64,000 nucleotides of DNA from Halomonas sp. ALS9 (GCF_001651035.1 NZ_LXRG01000065.1:350279-414278), one strand, 5' to 3'; shown: positions 44,602-53,880, numbered from the stretch's first letter. Notes: a model not told the origin generated them from the sequence alone. Numbers and translations: made by a program.

Positions 44602-45314
44602 CAGTGCTGACCTACTGCGCTGTCTACGCTGTAAGTCAATGGATCGGTGACACCGTTGGCGGCAAAGGCGGCCAGTCGTTCGCGGCAGCTACCGCACACG
44701 CCGCAGGCAAGCTCGCGGCCTTCATAGCACGTCCAGGTATGGCGATAATCCAAACCCATGGCCAGGCCATCGCGCAGGATATCGGCCTTACTTGCAGTGA
44801 GATAGGGAGCGTGTAGCTCCACGGGTTCGAAGTTGGCAATGCCTGCTACATGATTCATCGCCTCAACAAATTCGGGGCGACAGTCGGGGTAGAGAACGTG
44901 GTCGCCGCCATGAGCGCCGTAATCGACTCGCTCTGCGCCAATGTTGACGGCTTTAGCGATCGCCAGGGAGAGCAGAATCATATTACGATTAGGCACCACG
45001 GTAGCGCGTAAGTTGTCCGCGCCATAATCACCCTGGGGCATTGTCTGGTCTGGGTCGGTGAGCGCTGAATTATAAATTAACCCGTGTATCGCACGAATAT
45101 CGACCACCTGGTGGGGCAGCTCCAGTGAAGCGCATACTTGACGTGCAGTATCGAGTTCGCGGGCATGCCGCTGACCATAGTTAAACGAAAGCGCATGTAC
45201 GTTAAGCCCTTCCCGCAGCGCGCGGTGAAGCACGGTAAAAGAGTCCATTCCACCGGAATAGATAACAACGGTCGTGGTTGCTGTGTCAGCAGCCAATGGG
45301 GGTAGTAATGACAT
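44601..45314 (-). CDS. queC: 7-cyano-7-deazaguanine synthase
   Basis: ATP-dependent ligase turning 7-carboxy-7-deazaguanine and ammonia into preQ0. It has 237 residues. Seen: the PP-loop [17 protein letters not shown] near 17, [47 protein letters not shown], and zinc ligands in [19 protein letters not shown] near 195-212. First gene of the que operon; 221 bases separate it from the divergent SRPBCC gene. I see no preQ1 riboswitch pattern in that gap, only a TTCCGG/CCGGAA hairpin. The start lacks a clear ribosome site. Confidence 0.95.
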   Translation of the reverse strand: MSLLPPLAADTATTTVVIYSGGMDSFTVLHRALREGLNVHALSFNYGQRHARELDTARQVCASLELPHQVVDIRAIHGLIYNSALTDPDQTMPQGDYGADNLRATVVPNRNMILLSLAIAKAVNIGAERVDYGAHGGDHVLYPDCRPEFVEAMNHVAGIANFEPVELHAPYLTASKADILRDGLAMGLDYRHTWTCYEGRELACGVCGSCRERLAAFAANGVTDPLTYSVDSAVGQH

Positions 45315-45535
45315 GAGAAAACACTCTTTGTCGGAGAATTTATTAATCGCGAGCAGCGTTTAGCTGGCGCGGCGTTCCGGGGTCCGGTCCGGAAGGGCGG
45401 CAGTTTACGCAATAGCCGCTAATCTGACTAGTTTTAGCGCCCAATGGAGTACCGTGTTGAGGTAAAAAGTGCGTAGGCGGGCAGCATTAATATCAACATG
45501 CTACGCTATCCCTCCATGCTGTTAGAGGTAAACCA

Positions 45536-45952
45536 ATGGCAACGATTGAACATAGTGAAATCATTAATGCGCCGCCCGAACGCGTTTTTGAACTATTGCG
45601 TCGCGTCGAGGATTTTGCCGATTACTCGGATTTGATTCGCTCGATTGAAACGTTGGGCGATAACCGTTATCGCTGGCACGTCCGTGCAGTGGGCATGGAT
45701 TGGGCGTTTGATGTCATGGTCACCGAGATACAGCCACCCTATATGCTTGCCTGGGAATCATTGGATGGCGTAAAAAACCAGGGTCGTTATCGCCTTCGCG
45801 AGGTTCCCGAAGGCACTGAGGTGGCGTTGACGCTCACTTATGAGATCCGCAATCGTCTGATGGAAAAAGCCGTTAACAAAGCGGCGAAGCCGCTAGTCGG
45901 CAAAGTCAGCCGACAAATTCTGGAACGTGTAGAGGCGCGTTTGAATGAATAA
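45536..45952 (+). CDS. SRPBCC (START-like) family protein
   Basis: A 138-residue lipid- or hydrophobe-binding fold protein of the polyketide cyclase/dehydrase and RatA/COQ10-like group. Seen: N-terminal EHSEIINAPPERVFELLRRVEDFADYSD and LAWESLDGVKNQGRYRLREV, ending in an amphipathic helix KPLVGKVSRQILERVEARL. AGAGG supports the ATG. Nine bases before the TVP38-type gene, so co-transcribed. The exact ligand cannot be told; RatA-type toxin or ubiquinone chaperone roles are not specifically supported. Confidence 0.8.
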   Translation: MATIEHSEIINAPPERVFELLRRVEDFADYSDLIRSIETLGDNRYRWHVRAVGMDWAFDVMVTEIQPPYMLAWESLDGVKNQGRYRLREVPEGTEVALTLTYEIRNRLMEKAVNKAAKPLVGKVSRQILERVEARLNE

Positions 45953-45961
45953 TAGGTTTGT

Positions 45962-46630
45962 ATGAATAGCCCGCCAAGACACCCTTGGCGTTGGGCGTTA
46001 GGGTTTACATGTTTTGCCATGTTGGCTTATGTCTGGCTTTGGTATTCGCCGGATTTGATGGCGGTGAAGCAGTGGGCTTCCCAAGCATCGCATTATCCTG
46101 TTGTTATTATAGGGGTGATGGTGATTATGGCTGTTACGTTAGCCATTGGATTACCCGGCAGTATTGGGCTGTGGTTAATTGCCCCCTTTTACCCACCGCT
46201 AGTGGCTACTGTAATGTTGACACTCAGCAGCGTGGCAGGTGCGTTGGGAGCGTATCAAATAGCTGCGCGCGCTGGAAAAAACTGGAACCCAAGCGGTTTA
46301 ACGCTGAAGGTTATGAAGATGCTTGAGCAGCGTAGCGACTTAATGACCCAGTGTGCTCTGCGGATACTGCCTGGCTTTCCTCACTCGGTTATCAATTTTG
46401 CGGCAGGTTTACGTAGTATTTCCCTGAAGACGTATTTGTTGGCAGCAACGCTTGGTTTAGCGGTGAAATGGGGTGTTTACAGTAGTGCGATTTATGGCGC
46501 TTTGGAGGCAATTGAGGAGGAGAATGCGTTGCAATTTGATGTGTTGCTTCCATTAATAGCGCTGGCACTGTTGTTATTGATAGGCGCGTGGTTCAGGCGC
46601 CGCGTAGAGGCGGCGCGCAACGTTTATTGA
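45962..46630 (+). CDS. TVP38/TMEM64 (DedA-like) family membrane protein
   Basis: 222 residues with about five membrane segments and the VTT/DedA-like core. Seen: ALGFTCFAMLAYVWLWYSP, LAIGLPGSIGLWLIAPFYPPLVATVML and the family pattern QCALRILPGFPHSVINFAAGLRSISLKTYLLA near 135-165. Homologues are linked to lipid scrambling or undecaprenyl-phosphate recycling; the substrate is not visible here. Follows the SRPBCC gene directly and is convergent with the DUF2789 gene. Confidence 0.85.
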   Translation: MNSPPRHPWRWALGFTCFAMLAYVWLWYSPDLMAVKQWASQASHYPVVIIGVMVIMAVTLAIGLPGSIGLWLIAPFYPPLVATVMLTLSSVAGALGAYQIAARAGKNWNPSGLTLKVMKMLEQRSDLMTQCALRILPGFPHSVINFAAGLRSISLKTYLLAATLGLAVKWGVYSSAIYGALEAIEEENALQFDVLLPLIALALLLLIGAWFRRRVEAARNVY

Positions 46631-46640
46631 GTCGGTGACC

Positions 46641-46880
46641 TTATTGGCGCTTATGCATTGAGGCGTCAAGGTGATCAACAACCTCTGCCCAGTCGGCATC
46701 CTCATCCACGGCTTCTTTTAAAAATTCTGCTTGGCCCTCGTTCCAGCAGGGGGCGTCAGCCAATGGCATTGTTTCTGGCAGTGGAGCATTGCGCTGGATA
46801 AAGCGTTCAATTGAATCAGCGTCAGATGCCAAGCCCAATTGCTCGAATAGTTCACTGAAATGGTGCACCGGTTTTTCCAT
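46641..46880 (-). CDS. DUF2789 family protein
   Basis: A 79-residue acidic cytosolic protein. The sequence (VHHFSELFEQLGLASDADSIERFI, then LADAPCWNEGQAEFLKEAVDEDADWAEVVD) fits DUF2789, a small family found in Halomonas, Pseudomonas and relatives with no known function. AAGGAG lies 9 bases before the ATG. It stands between two unrelated genes and shows no membrane or signal segment. Confidence 0.85.
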   Translation of the reverse strand: MEKPVHHFSELFEQLGLASDADSIERFIQRNAPLPETMPLADAPCWNEGQAEFLKEAVDEDADWAEVVDHLDASMHKRQ

Positions 46881-46967
46881 AATCTGTTGCTCCTTCAGAC
46901 GGTTAGAATGCTCCCTACAACATAGCTTGATTCTCAGTCTGCGCCACCCTTCAACTGCTTTGATTGA

Positions 46968-48038
46968 CTAACGTTCACCGATTAGTGGCGTTAAAAAGCG
47001 CTGACGCTGGTCTTCTAACGTGAGTGGTTGTGCCAGTAGATGGGCCAGCTTGGTGAAAGCCGCTTCGGGCGTCATATCATCGCCTGCTAGAACGCCTGCA
47101 TCGCTAAGGCCATGCCCCGCGGCATAAGCGCCCAGGTGGACACTGCCCTGTGGGCACTGGCTGATGGCGGCGAGTAATTTGCCTTCCCCGCTGGCCTTGG
47201 CGAGTACGTCCAGTAAGCTTGGGTCGTCGGGCAGGTTACCGGCGCCCCAGAGTTGTAGTAACGCTCCTTTAACCCGTGGGTCACTCAGCCAGGCGCTTAA
47301 CTGCCAGGCCGACATGCCTGGCCAAAGAGCGATGCGAACGATCTCTCCTTGATTGACTAGTCGGTAGTCGGGGAGCTCGAAACGCGGCGCGCCACGCTGC
47401 TGGAGGCCAAGCCCGCGGCTCGGGTAATAAATATAATCGTCGCCTACTCGCTCCCCGAGCAGTGGGTAGTTGGGACTGGTGAACACGTTGGCTGCTTCGC
47501 AGTGCTGTTTGATGGCGCGGGCGCCACGCAGTAATTGCCCTGCAAAGTAAATAGCCACTTCTTGGAGCGCGGGCTTGGCGGCAAACTGCAGCGCGCCGTG
47601 CAAATTGTCCAAAGCATCGCTTCCGGGCGATTCCAATGGCAGCATTGAGCCCGTTATGACGACTGGTCGATCTAATCCCTGGAGTTGATAGGCAAGGCTA
47701 GCCGCGGTCCAGCTGAGCGTATCGGTGCCGTGAATAATCACAAAACCGGCGTAGGTCGTTAGCTGGTCGTTAATATCGCCAGCGAGCTGTTGCCAGGTGA
47801 GCGGTGTAGCCGCACTAGAGTCAATCAGCGTGGTATAGCTGACGACCTCATAAGAGGGAAGTGATTGTTGTTGGGCAGGCGTTAGCTGTTTAAGAGCCCT
47901 CTCCATGCGAATGGCAAAATCACCGCTAGGCGCAAGCCCCTCAGCATGCTGTTGCATACCAATGGTTCCACCCGTGTAGATGACTAATATGCGCTCTTGG
48001 GTGGGAACGCTGTCGGCTAAAGGGGAGTAGGAAATCAT
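46968..48038 (-). CDS. ansA: Type I (cytosolic) L-asparaginase
   Basis: Hydrolyses asparagine to aspartate and ammonia. It has 356 residues. Seen: nucleophile Thr in LVIYTGGTIGMQ near 20, the second Thr-Asp in VIIHGTDTLSWTAASLAYQL near 95, GSMLPLESPGSDALDNL, and the catalytic Lys in RGARAIKQH near 170. There is no signal peptide, as in AnsA. Two ATGs 6 bases apart follow AGGAG; the first touches it, so the second (48038) is chosen. Same strand as the MFS exporter, 30 bases downstream of it. Confidence 0.93.
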   Translation of the reverse strand: MISYSPLADSVPTQERILVIYTGGTIGMQQHAEGLAPSGDFAIRMERALKQLTPAQQQSLPSYEVVSYTTLIDSSAATPLTWQQLAGDINDQLTTYAGFVIIHGTDTLSWTAASLAYQLQGLDRPVVITGSMLPLESPGSDALDNLHGALQFAAKPALQEVAIYFAGQLLRGARAIKQHCEAANVFTSPNYPLLGERVGDDYIYYPSRGLGLQQRGAPRFELPDYRLVNQGEIVRIALWPGMSAWQLSAWLSDPRVKGALLQLWGAGNLPDDPSLLDVLAKASGEGKLLAAISQCPQGSVHLGAYAAGHGLSDAGVLAGDDMTPEAAFTKLAHLLAQPLTLEDQRQRFLTPLIGER

Positions 48039-48068
48039 CGCCATCTCCTGGTTTTTGTGCGAAAGCTG

Positions 48069-49283
48069 CTAATCAGAACGTGGGCGCGTTACAACTACTA
48101 AAAGTTCGCCGCTACGATCGTCTAAGCGATGATTGCGGCCTGCGAGCAGGGCAAAGCCACAGCATACCGTGATCAGGGCGATCAATAACCAAGCGATTTG
48201 TGACGTGTTGGCGCCTGATTGCAGCATAACCCCCACACCAAACGGACCGAGAGCGGCCAACGTATAACCACCACCCTGGACGAGCCCAGAAAGCTGACCG
48301 GCAAGGCGCGAGTTGGCCGTGCGTAATACTAACAGGCTTAGCGCCAGGCTAAAGCTGCCTCCTTGGCCGACACCAAGTAGTGCGGCACCGAACCATTGCC
48401 ATGCTAGTGGCGCGATAAGCAGCATCCACAATCCAATGGCGGTGCTAAGTAGCACAAGTATTAGCGCGGGGCGTTGGTTACGCCCCATGCGGGCAAGCCA
48501 AGGGGCGCCCAGGGCGGAGGCAAGCTGGCACATAATAGACACTGCCATGGTCCAGCCCGCATCGGCCTCGTTATAGCCGCGATCAACCAGCAGCGTAGGC
48601 AGCCAGCCAAATACGATGTACGCCATGGAGGATTGAATGCCCATGAATAGCATGACGTGCCAGGTAAGCGGTTGCTTAAGAAGCCTTAAAATACCGCTTT
48701 TGGGCGATGCTGATGTGTTTGCCAGTGTGGTATGGGGCATATGGAAATGCCAAAGCAGCAACGCGAAGAGTGCTAGCAGTGACCAGCTCATTAAACTCGC
48801 CTGCCAGCTGCCTAGTAATTGGGTCAAAGGAACGCTAAACCCGGCACCTAACGCTCCTCCAAGGCAGAGCGCCATGGTGTATAAGCCGGTGAGCAGGTCG
48901 GCACTGTCGGGAAGTTCACGCTTAACCAAGGCCGGTAGCAGAGTGCCGCCAAGACCAATTGCACAGCCTGCCATCGCTGAACCAACAAAGAGCACGCCTG
49001 GAATTGGCAAACCACGCAAAATTAGTCCTATTGCCAGCAGTAGCAGAGCTGCGCTCAGCGCCCGTTCACTGCCAATGCGTTTAGCCAAGGCAGGCGCAAG
49101 CGGGGCGGAGAGGCCTAAGAAAAGGACGGGAAGCGTGGTGAGTAACCCCGCTGCGGTAGCTGAAAGCCCTGCACTTTCTTGTAGGCGAGTAAGTAAAGGG
49201 GCAACCGAGGACATGGCGGGGCGTAGATTTAGCCCCACCACGACCATCAGCAAAATAAACGTAATTGAACGTCGCGATGCCAT
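48069..49283 (-). CDS. MFS transporter, CynX/NimT group
   Basis: 404 residues, 12 predicted membrane helices. Seen: LMVVVGLNLRPAMSSVAPLL in helix 1, a hallmark of the CynX/NimT group (cyanate and 2-nitroimidazole exporters), LFLGLSAPLAPALAKRIGSERAL in the helix 2-3 loop, GGTLLPALVKRELP, and a central hydrophilic loop near 200. The substrate is unknown. The start ATG lacks a clear ribosome site. Upstream of ansA on the same strand. Confidence 0.88.
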   Translation of the reverse strand: MASRRSITFILLMVVVGLNLRPAMSSVAPLLTRLQESAGLSATAAGLLTTLPVLFLGLSAPLAPALAKRIGSERALSAALLLLAIGLILRGLPIPGVLFVGSAMAGCAIGLGGTLLPALVKRELPDSADLLTGLYTMALCLGGALGAGFSVPLTQLLGSWQASLMSWSLLALFALLLWHFHMPHTTLANTSASPKSGILRLLKQPLTWHVMLFMGIQSSMAYIVFGWLPTLLVDRGYNEADAGWTMAVSIMCQLASALGAPWLARMGRNQRPALILVLLSTAIGLWMLLIAPLAWQWFGAALLGVGQGGSFSLALSLLVLRTANSRLAGQLSGLVQGGGYTLAALGPFGVGVMLQSGANTSQIAWLLIALITVCCGFALLAGRNHRLDDRSGELLVVVTRPRSD

Positions 49284-49308
49284 ATAGATGCTTACTTAGG
49301 ACCAATGC

Positions 49309-49812
49309 TTACTTAAGGTGCGGACGCAAGTCTCCGCGAACGGCATCGAGCAGCGTAATGAAGTGATAATCCTGGGGGGTGTCCAAACAATCAACCCTAA
49401 CGTTAGTGCGCATCCCTTTATCCATATTCAACTGGTCAAATATTTCTAACGTTAGTTTGCGTGCAGGCTTATCACCTGGCGCCATGATGCCATCTTCAAG
49501 GGTAAAGGTTTCAAGCAGGGTGACGCGTACGCGAGTGCTGTTGCCTTCGCTAAGCACACGGCGCACAAACAGCCAGCCCTCGCAAGGAAGTGCGTGATTG
49601 TCATCCCGTTCGTGTAAGAAAATCGTGCGGTAGCAGGCGCCTTCAACCGACGCTTTTTCAGCCATGCTGCGATAGGCTTGAACTACTTGATTCGCTGACG
49701 CTCGGGCGTCCTCTAAACGCTGCACGATTCCTTGATGTTCGCGGCTGAGCTGCTCTTGACGTTGAAACGTCAGCCATTGGCGGTACTCGGCCATCAATTG
49801 AGAAGACGCCAT
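49309..49812 (-). CDS. Hypothetical protein, not recognised
   Basis: 167 residues from MASSQLMAEYRQ (ATG 49812, GGAG 6 bases upstream). Residues 5-60 form a charged, Gln-rich probable coiled coil (FQRQEQLSREHQGIVQRLEDARASANQ); the rest looks like a small mixed domain with VRVTLLETFTLEDG and KLTLEIFDQLNMDKGMRTNVRVD. There is one central Cys in GACYRT and another in LPCEG. No signal peptide or membrane segment. It sits between the MFS gene and rhlE on the same strand with gaps of 25 and 95 bases. I have no family name for it. Confidence 0.75.
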   Translation of the reverse strand: MASSQLMAEYRQWLTFQRQEQLSREHQGIVQRLEDARASANQVVQAYRSMAEKASVEGACYRTIFLHERDDNHALPCEGWLFVRRVLSEGNSTRVRVTLLETFTLEDGIMAPGDKPARKLTLEIFDQLNMDKGMRTNVRVDCLDTPQDYHFITLLDAVRGDLRPHLK

Positions 49813-49907
49813 AATCACTCCGTGAAAGGTATTGGCTAAAATAGCTGCTGGAAACAGCGGCATGGAATATGCAAAGGCGACACCTTCGCATATTCCTGTG
49901 ATCTGAG

Positions 49908-51164
49908 CTAGCGCCGCGCGCGGCGTTTACGCTCGCCGCCGGTATTGGCACTTTGGCCTTCGGGTTTGCGTTTAGCGCGTGGCTGACGTTGATTGCGCCT
50001 GCCATTCTCGATTGGCTCAGGTTTGATGCTGGGGTCAGGCTCAAAGCCCGGTTCAATGTGCTTTGGCAGCGTCTGTTTGATTAGCCGTTCAATATTGCCT
50101 AGCAGGGCGTCTTCATCGACACATACCAGTGAGACGGCTTCGCCATCGCTGCCAGCACGGCCAGTACGGCCAATGCGGTGGACATAATCTTCCGCCACGT
50201 TGGGCAGGTCGAAATTGACAACGTGGGGTAGTTCATTGATATCCAGACCGCGTGCTGCGATATCGGTGGCCACGAGAACCTGCAGGTCGCCACTCTTAAA
50301 TGCCGTCAACGCGCGCGTGCGAGCTCCCTGGCTTTTATTACCATGGATCGCCATGGATGGGATGTTTTGCTTCGAGAGCTGCTCGGCAAGGCGGTTAGCG
50401 CCATGTTTGGTGCGCGTAAATACCAGTACTTGGAACCAGCCATTTTGCTGAATTAAGTGGGCCAGCAGTTCGCGTTTCTTCTCGCGGTCGACACGGTAAA
50501 TGGCCTGCTCAATTTTATCGGCAGTGGCATTGCGCGGCGCTACTTCAATCATCGCCGGGTTATCCAGCAGCTGTTGTGCTAGGGTTTGGATCTCGTTAGA
50601 GAATGTCGCCGAAAATAGTAGGTTTTGGCGCTTTTTAGGCACCAGGCGTAGCAAGCGCTTTATGTCATGAATGAAGCCCATATCCAGCATTCGGTCAGCT
50701 TCATCAAGGACTAAAATCTCAACGCAGGAGAGATCCACGTGTCCCTGCTGGTGAAGATCCAACAGGCGACCTGGTGTGGCAACAAGCACATCCAAACCGG
50801 CTTTTAGTGCATCGATTTGAGGTTGTTGGCCGACACCACCAAAAATAATGTGGGAGCGCAGTGCCAGATGTTGACCATAGGTCGACACGCTTTCGCCTAC
50901 CTGAGCGGCAAGCTCACGTGTAGGGGTGAGCACTAGTGCACGTACCTGACGTTTCTCAGGTCGTTTGCCGGTGTTTAGACGTTGCAGCATCGGTAGCGTA
51001 AAGCCAGCGGTTTTACCAGTGCCGGTTTGGGCGCTGGCCAGCATGTCGCGTCCTTCTAATACGACGGGGATAGCCTGTCGTTGTATCGGGGTAGGCTCGG
51101 TGTAACCTTGCGCTGTGACAGCGCGTAACAAATCGGCGTGCAGGCCAAGTTCAGAAAAGCTCAT
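49908..51164 (-). CDS. rhlE: DEAD-box RNA helicase, RhlE type
   Basis: ATP-dependent RNA unwinding, usually in ribosome assembly or RNA decay at low temperature. It has 418 residues. Seen in order: Q motif [14 protein letters not shown]...[11 protein letters not shown], Walker [44 protein letters not shown], then domain 2 with [20 protein letters not shown] and HRIGRTGR. The basic disordered tail ([16 protein letters not shown]) binds RNA. GGAG lies 5 bases before the ATG. The leader contains a 10-base inverted repeat. Confidence 0.95.
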   Translation of the reverse strand: MSFSELGLHADLLRAVTAQGYTEPTPIQRQAIPVVLEGRDMLASAQTGTGKTAGFTLPMLQRLNTGKRPEKRQVRALVLTPTRELAAQVGESVSTYGQHLALRSHIIFGGVGQQPQIDALKAGLDVLVATPGRLLDLHQQGHVDLSCVEILVLDEADRMLDMGFIHDIKRLLRLVPKKRQNLLFSATFSNEIQTLAQQLLDNPAMIEVAPRNATADKIEQAIYRVDREKKRELLAHLIQQNGWFQVLVFTRTKHGANRLAEQLSKQNIPSMAIHGNKSQGARTRALTAFKSGDLQVLVATDIAARGLDINELPHVVNFDLPNVAEDYVHRIGRTGRAGSDGEAVSLVCVDEDALLGNIERLIKQTLPKHIEPGFEPDPSIKPEPIENGRRNQRQPRAKRKPEGQSANTGGERKRRARR

Positions 51165-51524
51165 GCGTTCTCCGCAGTCACCTAGTGAGTTAATACCGGT
51201 AAATGGTTGTTATCACTAGGTGTAATGTTCAAAAAGCGAGGTTGATTCACCTTCGCGGCAACGAAGTGTGCCAGATAATTCAGCGTGCCGCGATGGTCGT
51301 TGGTTAGCCGTGGATGACCGTGACAGGAGACGTGAAGGTTATAGCGCGGAGGGCGCTATCATCTGATGTGCACAGACACACCAGAAAGCCTAGGCGTTAA
51401 TAACACGTGTCAATAATAAGCCGTGTAGTGTAACACGCTTATGAGACCTCAGCTTGTTTAGCTGTCTCGATTCAGGGGGAAGGCTGCAAACGCAACTGCA
51501 TTCAGCCTCACGTATTATTAGGGC
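51165..51524. other. Intergenic region between pqiC and rhlE (360 bp)
   Basis: Three perfect inverted repeats are seen. CACCTAGTGA/TCACTAGGTG (51179-51188 and 51213-51222) lies 15 bases before rhlE and would form a hairpin in its mRNA. ATAGCGC/GCGCTAT (51341-51347 and 51353-51359) is the second, and CGTGT/ACACG (51422-51437) the third. TTGACA occurs near 51407-51412 on the - strand but without a good -10. No gene, tRNA or U-run terminator was recognised. Confidence 0.6.
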
Positions 51525-52184
51525 CTAGTTGAAGTAATTGCCTTGACGTATTTCAGCGGCGATAAGCTCGGCGACCTGATCCCAGCTATCACTTAATGCG
51601 CGAACCAAGGCAGGGTAGCCATCCTCTGCAAGGGAGGTTTCGGCGTAGAAATTTTCCATTTCTAGCAGTTCACCGGCACCGTTAAGCAACTGCCATTGGC
51701 CACTAGCCACGGCGACACCGTCAAAGCGGCCCTGGAACTGATCAACGTTCAGGCGCAGGGTCAAGGCATTAGCCTGTTTTCCTTCCTCACGCATAACCCG
51801 CAGTGTTGGTAATGCATGCGTTAGGTTGGCGCGCAGTTTTCTTTCTAGCTGTCTGCCTAACCCTTCTGTCCACTGGTGATCCCGAGCGGCATTCAGCGTA
51901 ATGTCGTCAAGCTGCATCACAATACCGTCGACATCCAGGTAGTGAGCAAGCCGAGGAGAACTCAGTATTAGCGTGCCCTCTGGCTGATTGGGTATGCTTG
52001 CCAATGGGTCGCTCGGTAACATGTAGCGTGCGGGTGGAGTGACGCTGCTAGCGCAGGCAGAAACCAGTGCGCAGATCAGCAACATTGGCAAGCATCTCAC
52101 CCATGTCAGCATACTTACTCCTTTAAACATTTTCGTCCCTGTCAACATATTCGTCCTTGTGAGCATATTCGTCCTTGTGAGCAT
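51525..52184 (-). CDS. pqiC: PqiC, outer-membrane lipoprotein of the Pqi lipid transport system
   Basis: DUF330/ABC-type transport auxiliary lipoprotein; in E. coli PqiC sits in the outer membrane and partners the PqiB tube. Up to 219 residues. Seen: signal peptide around WVRCLPMLLICALVSAC with lipobox VSAC, then PPARYMLPSDPLA, the core GTLILSSPRLAHYLDVDGIV, and SWDQVAELIAAEIRQG. Five in-frame ATGs (52184, 52166, 52148, 52130, 52112) each have their own Shine-Dalgarno-like sequence; the last gives the most normal signal peptide, the first is nearest to pqiB. I report the longest. Homology starts after the repeats. Confidence 0.85.
   Translation of the reverse strand: MLTRTNMLTRTNMLTGTKMFKGVSMLTWVRCLPMLLICALVSACASSVTPPARYMLPSDPLASIPNQPEGTLILSSPRLAHYLDVDGIVMQLDDITLNAARDHQWTEGLGRQLERKLRANLTHALPTLRVMREEGKQANALTLRLNVDQFQGRFDGVAVASGQWQLLNGAGELLEMENFYAETSLAEDGYPALVRALSDSWDQVAELIAAEIRQGNYFN
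52113..52184 (-). repeat. 18-bp tandem array of Shine-Dalgarno plus ATG at the pqiC start
   Basis: Four in-phase 18-base units on the - strand: two identical (ATGCTCACAAGGACGAAT), then ATGTTGACAGGGACGAAA, then ATGTTTAAAGGAGTAAGT. Each unit starts with an ATG, and its purine-rich AAGGA/AGGGA/AAGGAG serves the ATG of the next unit 5-6 bases on. Confidence 0.92.
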
Positions 52185-52194
52185 AGTGGGCTCC

Positions 52195-53880
52195 TTAATC
52201 TCGTGGCGCACGCGGAATGGGATCTTGGGCATCCAGATTATCAAACAGTAAAGCTCTGGGGTTGTCATTGAGCGTGCGAGTGAGTGGCTGCAAGTCACGC
52301 ATCAAGCGATCCAATCGTTCAATGGCTGTTGTAAGTTCTTGATAGGCTGGCGATGAAGGGGATAAGCCCTGTAGCGTATTGCGTAGCTCATCCAGCGTCG
52401 CGTTAAGATTTCCTCCCACGGCCTGGGTTTCAGGGTCATTGAGCAACTGATTAAGAGAGGCGCTCACGTCGCGCACTTCATTCAGCATGGTCTCAGAAGC
52501 CTGCAGGTTGCGATCTAAACCGGCGAGCAGTGGTTCAACCTCAAGGGCGTTTAGCTTATCAAGTAAATCGGTTACCTGAGCCTGTATCTGGGCAAAGCCG
52601 CCAGGCACGGTGGGGAACACTGCGCGATCCGAGAAGCGCTCGGCAACATAATCATCGGCGAGGTCACGCTGGAAATTCAAGTCGACAAACAGGGCGCCCG
52701 TTAGCAGGCTGCCGCTTTTTAGTGAAGCGCGCAGCCCCAGGCCAAACATGCGCTGAAAACGCGCATCCCACTCTTCGAGATTAATATCGCTATTTTCAAT
52801 ACCCAGGCGCTGAGGCTCAATCCTAATCAGGACGGGAATGGCAAAGCGTGCGCGAGAGTCTGGCTGCGGCGCGGTAAAGTTCCAGGGCACGGCGGCAACG
52901 GTGCCCATTCGCACACCGCGAAACTCTACCGGCGCTCCTTTGGAAAGACCGCGGACCGTTTCGTCTACCAGCAGCACATACTCCAAATAGCGGTTAAAGG
53001 TGCCTTCCCGTGCGGCGTTTTCATCGGCATAGAGGGTGAAGTGTGTATTGGCTTCAACCGGTTGCCCCATAGGTAGGTCTTCGGGCACGCCGAAGGTAAC
53101 TCCGCCACCCAGTAGGGCCTCCAGGGATTCAACGTTAACGCGCACACCGTCGGCGTCTAAGCGGAAATCGATACCGCTAGACGTCCAGAATCGGGTGCTG
53201 TCGGTGACTAAATTGGTATATGGCTCCTCAATAAACACCTGGTGCTGCATGGTGCGTGAAAGAGGCTCAAAACTATTTTCTTCGATGCGCCCCACGGTAT
53301 AGCCCTGGTAAGAGACCGGGTCACCTACCCGCAGTGAATTACCCAATTGACTCGTCAGGCTAAGACGCAGTCCTGCCTGGCCAGCGGGCGCAACTGGGGG
53401 AATATCGCTAACCGGGAACTCCCGTCGCGGTGCTTCCTCTGTGCCTGGCTCAAGCTGAATATAAGCGCCAGAGAGCACCGTGCCCAGTCCACTGATGCCT
53501 TCACGGCCAATGCGCGGCTTGACCACCCAAAAACGGGTGTCTTCACGCAGCATATCCTCTACTTCTGGCTGGATGCTGGCGGTTAACACCGCATGGGAAA
53601 GGTCGTCAGACAAGCGCACACTCTGCACTCGGCCCACTTCGACATTGCGGCTGCGAATCAGCGTATTGCCCGCTTCAATACCCTCTGCATTCTCCATGGT
53701 CAGTGTCACTAAGGTTCCGCGACTGGCGTAGTTGTCATAAACCAGCCATAAACCAATGGCAATCGCGACAATAGGTACGACCCAAATGGGCGATAACCGG
53801 GTTTGACGTGATGTTTTGGCTTTACTTAGATCCTGACCGTTCGTTGGATTGGGATTTGACGATGCTGGTTCATTAGCCAT
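52195..53880 (-). CDS. pqiB: PqiB, MCE-domain intermembrane transport protein
   Basis: Inner-membrane anchored MCE protein that forms a periplasm-spanning tube for lipid movement. It has 561 residues. Seen: a Ser/Asn-rich cytosolic start, one membrane helix WVVPIVAIAIGLWLVYD near 34-50, and three MCE repeats (about 53-145, 170-270, 285-400), each with a turn like NVEVGRVQSVRLS, GYTVGRIEENSF or GVRMGTVAAVPW. A C-terminal helical stretch (about 430-540) builds the needle. ATG 53880 has AGGA 8 bases upstream; a TTG just before it is less likely. It overlaps the end of pqiA; pqiC follows 10 bases after its stop. Confidence 0.94.
   Translation of the reverse strand: MANEPASSNPNPTNGQDLSKAKTSRQTRLSPIWVVPIVAIAIGLWLVYDNYASRGTLVTLTMENAEGIEAGNTLIRSRNVEVGRVQSVRLSDDLSHAVLTASIQPEVEDMLREDTRFWVVKPRIGREGISGLGTVLSGAYIQLEPGTEEAPRREFPVSDIPPVAPAGQAGLRLSLTSQLGNSLRVGDPVSYQGYTVGRIEENSFEPLSRTMQHQVFIEEPYTNLVTDSTRFWTSSGIDFRLDADGVRVNVESLEALLGGGVTFGVPEDLPMGQPVEANTHFTLYADENAAREGTFNRYLEYVLLVDETVRGLSKGAPVEFRGVRMGTVAAVPWNFTAPQPDSRARFAIPVLIRIEPQRLGIENSDINLEEWDARFQRMFGLGLRASLKSGSLLTGALFVDLNFQRDLADDYVAERFSDRAVFPTVPGGFAQIQAQVTDLLDKLNALEVEPLLAGLDRNLQASETMLNEVRDVSASLNQLLNDPETQAVGGNLNATLDELRNTLQGLSPSSPAYQELTTAIERLDRLMRDLQPLTRTLNDNPRALLFDNLDAQDPIPRAPRD

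Noticed and set aside
38892..45314. SARP-like regulator plus que operon as a defence island (7-deazaguanine DNA modification)
   Set aside because: No dpdA-type transglycosylase, restriction or helicase partner genes are present; queC, queE and the QueD-like gene are explained by tRNA queuosine.
45315..45535. preQ1 riboswitch ahead of queC
   Set aside because: The sequence lacks the C-rich loop and A-rich tail of preQ1-I and any clear preQ1-II layout; only a TTCCGG/CCGGAA hairpin is present.
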